This document shows, one piece after another, positions 56,391 to 63,932 of a stretch of 64,000 nucleotides of DNA. A program made the translations under genes and the position numbers. The DNA is taken from contig NZ_CP083956.1 in NCBI RefSeq assembly GCF_006442795.2, forward strand, positions 4,255,501 through 4,319,500. The letters run 5' to 3'. How positions within the stretch are numbered: position 1 is the stretch's first letter; each line of letters begins with the position of its first letter. This DNA comes from Mesorhizobium sp. B1-1-8 (GTDB lineage Bacteria > Pseudomonadota > Alphaproteobacteria > Rhizobiales > Rhizobiaceae). The notes beneath the pieces are model-generated. The model was not told where the DNA came from. It made no database searches and saw only the letters and a list, made by a program, of their open reading frames with translations.

Positions 56391-56945
56391 ATGAAAGGCT
56401 CTTCGACAATACGCCGCCTGCTTGCACGGACAGTTGTTGTATGCAGCGCCTTTTTCGCAACATTTCTCGTCGCTTATGATGCAAATGGAACTGAGTTCAT
56501 CAGTAATGGCGGCTTCGAGGATCCCGGCTGCGCTAAGGAGAAAGCTGATGGCTGCGTTCCTTGGGTTTTCACAGGGAACGGAGCAGTCAACGACAAACCG
56601 CACTCAGGATTGCTTGCCGCGACTGTTGGTGGGCAAGGACCGGGTGCCGGGACTGTAAGCCAAACGGTGAAATTGGTAGAGGGCTTTTATAGCTTTTCCT
56701 TTTGGTATTTTCCCCGGAAAATCGCAAATGGAATGACTCCGGCCATTGCGAAAATCGCAGGCAAAATAGTTTTTGCAAAAATGCTGCCGTCGCAGGAGGA
56801 CTATACGATCTGGACTAAGTGCGAGATCGTTGTGCATATTGCTAAAACGGAAGAGGGGGAGAAAACAATCGAGTTTTCTGCTGGCGTTGCTCCAAATTAT
56901 GCCGGACCCTTGTTCGATATCGATGATGTCAGCTTAGAAAAGTGA
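56391..56945 (+). CDS. Secreted beta-sandwich protein
   Basis: 184 residues from ATG at 56391 (a GTG five codons upstream is possible). The signal peptide ends near YDANG. NGGFEDPGCAKEKADGCVPW then FSFWYFPRKIANG and FDIDDVSLEK at the end match carbohydrate-binding-like modules (DUF642/CBM4-9 style): NGGFE at the start and DIDDVSL at the end are their hallmarks. Likely an extracellular or surface protein; no catalytic domain. Confidence 0.65.
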   Translation: MKGSSTIRRLLARTVVVCSAFFATFLVAYDANGTEFISNGGFEDPGCAKEKADGCVPWVFTGNGAVNDKPHSGLLAATVGGQGPGAGTVSQTVKLVEGFYSFSFWYFPRKIANGMTPAIAKIAGKIVFAKMLPSQEDYTIWTKCEIVVHIAKTEEGEKTIEFSAGVAPNYAGPLFDIDDVSLEK

Positions 56946-57006
56946 CGAGCGCGGCTTCGGCCGTAGCGGTGGCGCTGGGATGAAGGGGGATCTAAGTCGC
57001 TTCAGG

Positions 57007-57612
57007 CTATTCTTCAATCTTTGGCTGCTGGCCCAGCGGAATCTTCTCCAGGTAGGAGCGGTGCGGTTCGTCAACGGGGCAGATGTGCCTTACAGGCCCC
57101 TTTGATCGCCGCCAAATTGCATCCACGATCTCCGTCCGTCGCGCGCTCTTCGGCGGATTTTTCGGAAGGTCGGTCTTCTCCCGAAACACAATGTGCGAAT
57201 GAGCGTTCTCGCCCATTTCAGGTGCGTGCTCGGCATAGGCGTCGTAGACATCATTGGCTGCGTCAACCGCAGCCGAGACCGGAAACTCGTAGTAGCCGAG
57301 ATAGTGAACCGTGTCCTGCAGCGGGACAATCGCCTGACCCTTTTCCAAGGCTTCCTCGGCTCGGCGCTCATTGCTGTTCGCCGCTGTTCTGCACCCGTAG
57401 GCGTGTACGTCAGCCTCAGCCGGGAGGTTAGCGCGCCAACCAACCGAGAGGAGCCACGTTCTGGGAACGGTCTTTGCCTTGGGTTCTCTGAAATAGAGCA
57501 GTCTGTCGAATGCGAAGGATTCCCGATTTCCGTCCGGATCGGAAAATTGAGGAAATATGGCACATCTCGCTACGACTTCATTGCTGCCTAACAAACTCGG
57601 TTCCGCCGCCAT
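57007..57612 (-). CDS. Cargo operon protein C, unassigned
   Basis: 201 residues. VPRTWLLSVGWRANLPAEAD and HYLGYYEFPVSAAVDAANDVYDA are the best-ordered parts; DAIWRRSKGPVRHICP resembles no family I know. It overlaps the upstream gene by 35 bases, last in the three-gene operon. Confidence 0.5.
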   Translation of the reverse strand: MAAEPSLLGSNEVVARCAIFPQFSDPDGNRESFAFDRLLYFREPKAKTVPRTWLLSVGWRANLPAEADVHAYGCRTAANSNERRAEEALEKGQAIVPLQDTVHYLGYYEFPVSAAVDAANDVYDAYAEHAPEMGENAHSHIVFREKTDLPKNPPKSARRTEIVDAIWRRSKGPVRHICPVDEPHRSYLEKIPLGQQPKIEE

Positions 57613-58165
57613 ACTCCCCCGCCATTTTCAGAAGCCCAACGATCGACGGCTCATGCAGAGACGAATGTTCCAGAATCTCGCTCTTGGTTGAACTGGTCCG
57701 GAGCAACGAGGCGACCCCTTCCGAAACTGTAATATACTGCCGATCAGAGCCGCGCGCCCAACTGAATGTCACCGATTCTGAGTCGTGCGAAAAGACCTTG
57801 GGCACCGCAATCCCCATTATGTACAGGAGAGACAGCGCAAAATGAGCGCCTTCAGCAGTTGCCTCGTCGATGTGATAATCTTCGTCGACCGGGATCGCCG
57901 CCATAGTTTCGATCACGTTGTGCACGTTGACATAGGCAGCGCGGCGAAAGAGATCGGTCAGATATCCGTTCGTCGAAGTTGCACCCGAATAAAGCACTAT
58001 CCTCGGAGCGTCATAGAACGAGGGAGTCGCGGCGGCCGGCGTCGCTGCTACAAGGCTGGCAACCGCGCCCAACAGAAACACGGAACTCGCACTAGCAATA
58101 TGATGGCTGCTTTGGATATCGAGAGGATAGCTTTCCATGTGAAAGAAGGGTGTCACGCCACTCAT
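57578..58165 (-). CDS. Cargo operon protein B, unassigned
   Basis: 195 residues with one hydrophobic stretch (SSVFLLGAVASLVAATPAAA) that may anchor it in the membrane, then YSGATSTNGYLTDLFRRAAY and VTFSWARGSDRQYITVSEGV. No domain recognised. It overlaps gene A by four bases and gene C by 35, so the three are probably co-translated. An effector role is possible but speculative. Confidence 0.5.
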   Translation of the reverse strand: MSGVTPFFHMESYPLDIQSSHHIASASSVFLLGAVASLVAATPAAATPSFYDAPRIVLYSGATSTNGYLTDLFRRAAYVNVHNVIETMAAIPVDEDYHIDEATAEGAHFALSLLYIMGIAVPKVFSHDSESVTFSWARGSDRQYITVSEGVASLLRTSSTKSEILEHSSLHEPSIVGLLKMAGEYGGGTEFVRQQ

Positions 58166-58938
58166 TTGACGTCTCCAACGCTCTCAAAGGCTACGCACCG
58201 CTGCACAACACTACCCAACTTTTCCAGCACCGAAATCTGCCCACCTGCATCGAATGATTTGCCATTGGGCACGGTATTTATGTCCATAACATAGGACACC
58301 ATGTGAGCTGTGCCAACAACAGCACCTGCAGGAATCCCTTGAGACCCGGCAGCGAAAGAAACTTGCTGAACTTGGGCAATTTCAGCCGCCCACCTGAGAA
58401 CGCGATTAATGTCGTATTGCCCCAGTCTGACAATCTTATTGAATTGGAAGACAAGGTCGGAGGCTCCACCAAGGTCGTAATCGACCCCGAGGATTTTCCG
58501 AAATTCAGGCCCGAAGGCGGATGCGTCGGGCAAGCGCTTGGCAAGCCTCACAATAAATGACTGTCGAACTGTACTAGAGCCGGTGAACTGGCAAAAAGAT
58601 TTGGCTTTTGCCAGGCTTTCTGGAATTATTCCGAAGTCGCTGAAATACGGGAACTGCAGGGGATCATTCGATAGTGGCTCAATGAACAAATCCACTCGCC
58701 CAGGAACGACCTGAATCCTAAACTGTGTCCCGGTCGTACTTTGGGTAGCAGAAGCGACAAGGATCGGCACTGGTGTCGCCGGCGGACGCTGTCGTTGCAC
58801 CTGGTCGGGATCGAGTCCTGTCACGCTACGAAACGTGGTTTCGATGTCCTTCGTGGCTTTGTCTTCAGGCGTGAACCACGCAAATTGCAGCGCATGGATT
58901 TCGTTAAAGGCCGACAAAGAATCCCCCACCCTTGCCAT
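58162..58938 (-). CDS. Cargo operon protein A, unassigned
   Basis: 258 residues. The middle part FIVRLAKRLPDASAFGPEF and the end AAEIAQVQQVSFAAGSQGI are conserved-looking but unrecognised. First of three overlapping genes between the truncated toxin-family stub and the secreted beta-sandwich gene. The base composition is less GC-rich than the phage genes around it, which suits an imported cargo gene. Confidence 0.5.
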   Translation of the reverse strand: MARVGDSLSAFNEIHALQFAWFTPEDKATKDIETTFRSVTGLDPDQVQRQRPPATPVPILVASATQSTTGTQFRIQVVPGRVDLFIEPLSNDPLQFPYFSDFGIIPESLAKAKSFCQFTGSSTVRQSFIVRLAKRLPDASAFGPEFRKILGVDYDLGGASDLVFQFNKIVRLGQYDINRVLRWAAEIAQVQQVSFAAGSQGIPAGAVVGTAHMVSYVMDINTVPNGKSFDAGGQISVLEKLGSVVQRCVAFESVGDVK

Positions 58939-59089
58939 TTCCCTAGGCGATCTTGTCCTATTACATCAACTCCGCCTTAGCAAATGGTGAGTTCTTGTGC
59001 GAGAAATCGACGTTTTAGCCCACCTCCTCCGTTAGGTAATTCCCGCGATGGTTAATCCGACCAGGACGAGCGCGGACCAACCGACGATT

Positions 59090-59539
59090 TCAAGCAGTTG
59101 GCGGCTGACTGTCTTCCTCGGCTTGGCGCTGATCTCGCAGCGCCTCCTTGCGGCCCGCAAGGCCGGGGCGAAGCTCGGGCGGCGCCTGCTTCAGGAAATT
59201 GTCGAACAGCGTATCGAACCGGCCTTTCAGGACAACACGCCCGGTATGGGGATCGACCTCGCCATACATGGCGTGGTGCAGGCCGGCGCCGTCGGCGGGC
59301 GCATTGGCCACGGTGTCGGCCTCGGCGCTGGCGATCTCGGCGCCCAGCCGGCGCGCCGCGATCTCGGTGTCGAACGCCTGCTGCTGCGCCATGCGCTGCT
59401 CGTAGCGCTCGGCAACAGCCTGCCAGTGGTCGCCAAGTTGCTGGACGGCCCCGCCGACCGGCGAGGCGTCGGGATATTGCGCCGCATTGCCGGGATCGAG
59501 CCGGCGCTGGCCAACGGACAGAGGAATGATGTGTACCAT
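59090..59539 (-). pseudogene. Stub of a third toxin-carrying internal protein
   Basis: 149 residues from ATG at 59539 (MVHIIPLSVGQRRLDPGNAA). About residues 1-136 follow the N-terminal halves of the proteins at 32240 and 47408, then the frame ends in an unrelated QRQAEEDSQPPTA tail. It lacks the rest of the virion domain and any toxin domain. It shows the cassette was once here too; the following operon replaced its end. Confidence 0.8.
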
Positions 59540-59718
59540 TGGCTGCTCCGGCCGAACTGGCGCTGAACAAAACGAGAGGCCGCGCGCGGCGATCACGGCG
59601 CAGCCGATCGCGCGCACGCTGCGGCGTTCGCGGGCCTTGTCGGATTGAGGATTTTTGGAAGATCGGCGAGTTTGCCGATGCTGCGGATTACAGGCGCCGG
59701 CAGCGCCGATGGCCCCAC

Positions 59719-59880
59719 CTTCGTCATCCTGGGGCGGAGCAAGGAGCGAAGCGACGCGCGCAGACCCTAGGATCCATGCCGTGACGCTAAAGCGTTGCAA
59801 CGGTTCAGAATTCTGCTCTGCCACACTCCGTGGGACGTCACGGCATGGATCCTCGGGTCAAGCCCGAGGATGACGAAGCG
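59719..59880. repeat. GGATCC-type inverted repeat element
   Basis: Left arm CTTCGTCATCCTGGGGC...AGGATCCATGCCGTGACG and right arm CGTCACGGCATGGATCCTCGGGTC...GAGGATGACGAAG are inverted copies. Second copy at 53950. Fills the gap before the terminase gene half; no gene seen. Confidence 0.75.
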
Positions 59881-59912
59881 AGGGCACCACGGCTAATCTC
59901 CGGGCCGAATCC

Positions 59913-60668
59913 CTACCGAAACGCTCTCAGCGGATCGCTCTGTCCCACCGGCCGTTTCGCCGCCTTGAACTCTGCCGGATCGACCACCGCTTCCCGCAGC
60001 ATCATCACGCCGTAGCGCGTCGCGGCCATCAGATCGTCGCGCAGTTTAACAACCTGACCGTTCTTTCTATGAAAAAGCCTGAACTCCTCGAACCAGGCAT
60101 GGAGGGTGGAAAACACCTTGAAGCGGCCGGTCTGCATGCGGTCGAGCATGTCCATCAGCCCGGCCTCGACCGAGACAGAGCCGTCCGCAAAGCGGGCGTG
60201 GCCCGAAAGCATGTTCAACCCGTGCGCGGCATATTGCTTGGCCAGCGCGACGCCGGCGGCTTCGAGCGTTTCGCGGCGGCCGTCGCGCGGCCAGGCGAAG
60301 GGCAGCCATTCGCCCCAGGATTTCAGCGCCAGCGCCTGCATGGCCGGCGTCTGCTGGGCGGCGCGGTGCGCCTTGGCGACGTAGACGACATCGGCCTCGG
60401 TGTCCCAGGCGAGCTCGACCGCGGCCGACGGGTGGTCCCAGCCGAAATCGAGCGCGCCGAGCCTAGGCCACCAGCGCGGCAACCGGAACGGCTCGCAGGC
60501 AATCATTTCTTCCGGCACCGGAAAGATGCGGCCGGAGCCCAGCACCGGAATGCCTTTCGCGCGCGCCTCGCGCTCATGCTCGGGATAGGCTGCGATGATC
60601 GCGGCGCGCTGCTGAGGCGAATAGTGCCCGGCATCGTCGATGGTCATGAAGGTGACGTGTCGGGACAT
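59913..60668 (-). pseudogene. Phage large terminase, C-terminal (nuclease) part
   Basis: 251 residues from a re-started ATG at 60668 (MSRHVTFMTIDDAGHYSPQQ). LGALDFGWDHPSAAVELAWD holds a D-rich motif as in the RNase-H-like nuclease of terminases, followed by VVYVAKAHRAAQQ. It is the second half of a gene cut by the repeat at 60669-60859. Whether the separate halves can still work is unknown. Confidence 0.8.
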
Positions 60669-60859
60669 GGGAGCTGCCTTCTCCTTCTCCCCTTGTGGGA
60701 GAAGGTGGATCGGCGCGTAGCGCCGAGACGGATGAGGGGTGCGTGAAGGAACGCTGCGCCGGCGATTTGCGGACCGTGAGCGTCAAGCTGGAACACCCCT
60801 CATCCGACCGAGCTTCGCTCGGCCACCTTCTCCCACAAGGGGAGAAGGAAAGCCGGCGC
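60669..60859. repeat. RIME-like repeat inside the terminase gene
   Basis: About 190 bases with arms CTTCTCCCCTTGTGGGAGAAGG at the left and CCTTCTCCCACAAGGGGAGAAGG at the right and matching inner units AGACGGATGAGGGGTGCG / ACACCCCTCATCCGACC. The N-terminal half of terminase ends exactly at the right edge and the C-terminal half restarts at the left edge. Confidence 0.85.
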
Positions 60860-61627
60860 TCACTCTTTACCAATCCTCTCCACCTCACCCGCCGACAAGA
60901 ACCTCAACACCACATCCGACATTCCGAGCAGCGGCGTGAAGGTGACGATGGTGATGCCATCAGTCGCGTTGGTGCGGGTCAGGCCTTCGGAATAGATATC
61001 GAGCGGCGGCTCCTCGTCGAACCAGACGCCGTGCAGCGTCTCGCCCTGCCATTTCTCGCGACCCTTCTCGTAGGACTTGAACGACAAGACACTCTCGGGC
61101 GCCTGCACGTCGCCGCCACCGCCATGGCGCACGACGACGCTGTCGATGGCACCGGGAACACTGCGGCCCATCACCATGCCGGCAATGGCATCGGCCGGGA
61201 TCATTCCGGTGCCCCAGGCGGCCTGCTGCTGCGGCGGGCCGACCAGCACGCGCTGCGGGTTGTCGCGCGTGCCTTCGCCGGTGACGCCCGCCGCCCACAG
61301 CCGCACCGGCCGGTCGAACACCTTGCCGACCCACCAGTCCGGATAGCGGCCGGTGAGGTGCATGGCCCATTCGGCACCCCCTGCCCTGGTCTTGCCGAGC
61401 TGGTTGCCGGCCATGAACAGGCGCTCGCGATTGGCCGCGCCCGCGGCGTGGAATTCGGCCTGCCTGGCATAGGGCCGGTAGGCGGCCAACAGATTATGGC
61501 GGCTTCTGCGCTCCACCTCCCCGAGCAGCGCCAGATAGGCCCGCATCTCCTTCGAGGCCCGCATCTCCTTCGAGAAACGGCCTGACGATCGCTTCGAGGC
61601 CGCGGATGCGGCTGCGGATCTCCTCAT
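60860..61627 (-). pseudogene. Phage large terminase, N-terminal (ATPase) part
   Basis: About 255 residues. The Walker A-like LFMAGNQLGKTRAGG lies near residue 70 and the acidic Walker B region GVWFDEEPPLD near 205, as in Terminase_6-type proteins. It stops at ..RIGKE in the edge of the palindromic repeat, and the protein continues in the next reading frame after it. The start is uncertain, because two ATGs lie in an 18-base tandem duplication. Confidence 0.85.
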
Positions 61628-61949
61628 CGCTCAACTGCTCGAGATTGTTGCTGTTGGCATCGAGACCTTGCGAAAAATGCTTGGCCGAAAAATCCTTGGG
61701 CAGCAGCGACAGCACGACCTTCAGATACTGGTCGGGCTTTTCTGCCCGCACCGCGGCGATGACGCCGGCGCCGTGGGCGCGGAAATCGGCGCGCAGTGCC
61801 GCGGCGAAATCATCGCCGAGCGTTTTTTTCGATCGCTTTGGCCGGGCACGGGCGGCGGCGGTGACGGACGATGCAGGCTTGCGCTTTGCGCTCGCGGACC
61901 TGGCGCCGGCCGTGCGGCGCGCCGGGCCGTCAGCCACGAGCCACCGCAT
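61494..61949 (-). CDS. Phage terminase small-subunit-like protein
   Basis: 151 residues: a basic, disordered start, then DFAAALRADFRAHGAGVIAA and KPDQYLKVVLSLLPKDFSA. Order before the large terminase and helical content fit a small terminase subunit. Its C-terminus overlaps the terminase start and contains a duplicated LEGDAG hexapeptide from an 18-base tandem duplication. The family is uncertain. Confidence 0.5.
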   Translation of the reverse strand: MRWLVADGPARRTAGARSASAKRKPASSVTAAARARPKRSKKTLGDDFAAALRADFRAHGAGVIAAVRAEKPDQYLKVVLSLLPKDFSAKHFSQGLDANSNNLEQLSDEEIRSRIRGLEAIVRPFLEGDAGLEGDAGLSGAARGGGAQKPP

Positions 61950-62319
61950 CGGATGCCGGCTTTGCAGCCGCCCGTGCCTTGCCGGCTTTACGGCGCGCCG
62001 GCTTCTTGCGCGGCTTTGCGCGGCGCGGCTTCGGCGAGGCCGGTTCGCCGGACGACGCGGCTTGTTGGAGCGGGCCGGGCTCTGATCCCGCCTTCAGCTT
62101 TGCGGTGACGATGCCGATCGCCCGGGCGTCGATACCCTGATGCGGAAAACCGAAGCCTGCGACGCCCTCGACCGAACCGCTGCGGACCATGCCGATGCGC
62201 ACGCCGGGCGCAATCTCCTCGACGCAGCCGGCGCGACGCGGCAGGCCTTCGAACTCGCCGATGGCACTGACGACCTCGTGACCGTCATCGGCGGTGATGA
62301 TTGTGGCATAGCGCGGCAT
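61930..62319 (-). CDS. Phage-edge protein, unassigned
   Basis: 129 residues. RYATIITADDGHEVVSAIGEF to VAGFGFPHQGIDARAIGIV is a compact beta-rich part, followed by a Lys/Arg/Ala/Pro tail (PRRAKPRKKPARRKAGKARA) that should bind DNA or RNA. No family recognised. It overlaps the terminase-small gene and is the last phage-strand gene at the right end. Confidence 0.5.
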   Translation of the reverse strand: MPRYATIITADDGHEVVSAIGEFEGLPRRAGCVEEIAPGVRIGMVRSGSVEGVAGFGFPHQGIDARAIGIVTAKLKAGSEPGPLQQAASSGEPASPKPRRAKPRKKPARRKAGKARAAAKPASDAVARG

Positions 62320-62359
62320 GGGACTCTCGGGCTCAACTGATTAACTAGAAGGGTCGCAT

Positions 62360-62560
62360 TCCTTCGCGCCCCCTCTGGCCTGCCCGTCCTCCGCAGCAGC
62401 TGCGCTGCAGCTGCGGAGGGTGGACCGGCCATCTCCCCCACAGGTGGGGAGATCAGATGTCACGACCGCTTTCGCCAATCGCCAGCGTCAAAGGAAAACG
62501 CCGCCAGCCACGCTGCTAATCCCCCTCGTGGGGGAGATGTCCGGCAGGACGGAGGGTGCG
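62360..62560. repeat. RIME-like repeats at right end of prophage
   Basis: CCCCCTCTGGCC and CCGCAGCTGCGGAGG, then CATCTCCCCCACAGGTGGGGAGATC and CCCCCTCGTGGGGGAGATGTCC, a member of the family at 35858. Confidence 0.6.
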
Positions 62561-62604
62561 CTGTCCCGCCAGCTTTGCAGCTTTGGATGGCTCCGCGTCG
62601 GAAA

Positions 62605-62626
62605 CAAAAACCCGCCGGGTGGCGGG
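62605..62626 (-). terminator. Terminator-like hairpin
   Basis: On the minus strand CCCGCCacccGGCGGG is followed by TTTTT. No gene lies upstream on that strand within the window, so its transcript may be a short leader or an unannotated RNA. Confidence 0.6.
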
Positions 62627-62891
62627 CCGTTGGCGCAAATCAGCACCATGAGCAAAATCATAGCAGAGCTGCCCTCACCCGGCAATAGCTTTCAAGGAAA
62701 TTTTTCCTATCGGTGCCTGCCACCCCACTTCGGCGACTGCCCACTACTTACCCGAATGCGTTGATTTTCCAGCGGAAATCAGGCTGAATTTTTGGCGGAA
62801 CCAACCTTGGTCCGACGGGTTCTAACCATAGTCGCATCGCGACAACCATCTCCGACGAAGGAGAATCGTCTCGCAACGAAGGAGAAGATCA

Positions 62892-63215
62892 ATGCTCACA
62901 AAAATCCTAACGGCTTCGGTCCTCGCGCTTGGTCTCGCCACGGCGGCGATGGCCCAGAACGCCCCGGCCGCCGGCGCGTCCGGCACACCGGGCAGTGGCC
63001 AGACAGTGACCGTGGAGCCGAAGACGCCTGCCACTCCGTCGCCTGACCAGGCCTCACCCGACATGGGCACGACCGGCAGCGTGACCACCGGCGACATGAA
63101 TTCCAACGCCGACCGGAATTGCCCGACGAACCCGCAGGGCGCGCAGGGCGACGCCAACAGCACGGCGCAGGGCACGACCGCGCCGACGGTGAATGACAGC
63201 AATTGCGGCAAGTAG
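62892..63215 (+). CDS. Small secreted low-complexity protein
   Basis: 107 residues: signal peptide ending AMA, then Pro/Thr/Ala/Gly/Ser-rich disordered chain with two Cys at the end (RNCPTN, SNCGK). Preceded by GGAGAAG near the ATG. Common type in Mesorhizobium with unknown role in the periplasm. Confidence 0.75.
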   Translation: MLTKILTASVLALGLATAAMAQNAPAAGASGTPGSGQTVTVEPKTPATPSPDQASPDMGTTGSVTTGDMNSNADRNCPTNPQGAQGDANSTAQGTTAPTVNDSNCGK

Positions 63216-63243
63216 CTCGACCAGGTTACGTTCATTGCCGAAC

Positions 63244-63279
63244 AAAGGCCGCGGAGCATGCTTCGCGGCCTTTGCTTTT
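63244..63279 (+). terminator. Rho-independent terminator
   Basis: A 10-bp stem AAAGGCCGCG/CGCGGCCTTT with a 10-base loop is followed by GCTTTT, 28 bases after the upstream gene stop. Confidence 0.9.
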
Positions 63280-63339
63280 GAACCGGCTCAGGGAACCATG
63301 GACGGCCGTGCCCGTTGCTCCTGAAAAAGGAGAGACCCG

Positions 63340-63858
63340 ATGGCAGATAACGAGAGCACCCCGGGCAACCAAACCAATACCGCCCAAGCGAGAAACGGCA
63401 GCTCGAAGAGCCAGACCAACGCATCGCGCAGCAGCGCGGCCCGCAGCGCCTCACGTGGCAGCGCGCGTGCTTCCGGCGCCTCGGAAGCGGCGATGAAGAA
63501 GCAGATCACGGAACTGAAGCGCGAGGTGAGCCGGCTGAACCGTGCGCTTTCCAACCAGGCCGAGGAGGCCGCCGGGACGGCCCATGGCTGGTACGAAAGC
63601 GCCGCCGACCGGGCGCATGGCTTATACGACGACGCCTCCCAGCGCGCCTCGCGCGCCGCAAGGCAGCTGCGCAGCCAGGCGCACAGCGTGTCGGAAACGG
63701 TGCAGCAGAACCCGGGCACCTTTTCCACCGCCATGGTGATCGGCGGACTGTTCGGCTTGCTGGTCGGGCTGACCATGGCCAGAAGTTCGGAGCCGGACCG
63801 CGACTGGTTCCGCCAGATGCGAGACAGCATGCCGTCTCGTCGCCTATGGAGCCACTAG
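63340..63858 (+). CDS. DUF883/ElaB-like membrane-anchored protein
   Basis: 172 residues. Disordered polar N-terminus (residues 1-50), then a coiled helix KQITELKREVSRLNRALSNQ and a helical array of Ala/Arg, and a C-terminal glycine-zipper helix (GGLFGLLVGLTMA). ElaB/YqjD-type proteins anchor in the inner membrane and associate with ribosomes in E. coli. AAAGGAGA lies before the ATG. Confidence 0.8.
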   Translation: MADNESTPGNQTNTAQARNGSSKSQTNASRSSAARSASRGSARASGASEAAMKKQITELKREVSRLNRALSNQAEEAAGTAHGWYESAADRAHGLYDDASQRASRAARQLRSQAHSVSETVQQNPGTFSTAMVIGGLFGLLVGLTMARSSEPDRDWFRQMRDSMPSRRLWSH

Positions 63859-63902
63859 GCGCGATAGGCGGGGCAAGTTCTGCTCGCCGCCTCGCAAACA
63901 TC

Positions 63903-63932
63903 ACAAGGCCGGGCTTTCGCGCCCGGCCTTGT
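63903..63932. terminator. Strong hairpin after the DUF883-like gene
   Basis: A perfect 12-bp stem ACAAGGCCGGGC/GCCCGGCCTTGT with a six-base loop, 45 bases after the stop. No T-run is seen, so it may be bidirectional or stabilising. Confidence 0.7.

Larger units (their letters stand above)
23891..62319 (-). mobile_element. Podovirus-like prophage, defective or domesticated
   Basis: Minus-strand structural and lysis genes run through this span: terminase, Gp13-like, portal, Bbp19-like, scaffold, coat, tail tubes, internal virion proteins, tail fibre, endolysin, holin-like and spanin-like genes. Non-phage genes flank both sides. No integrase, repressor or replication gene is seen inside, the large terminase is interrupted, and host-type repeats and an IS have entered it. 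Limits are those of the outermost phage-like genes; no attachment-site duplication was found. Some inner genes may be later insertions. Confidence 0.75.

Noticed and set aside
23891..62319. Attachment-site direct repeats at the prophage ends
   Set aside because: I looked for matching sequences near 23.7-23.9 and 62.3-62.9 kb by eye and found none; a real search is needed.
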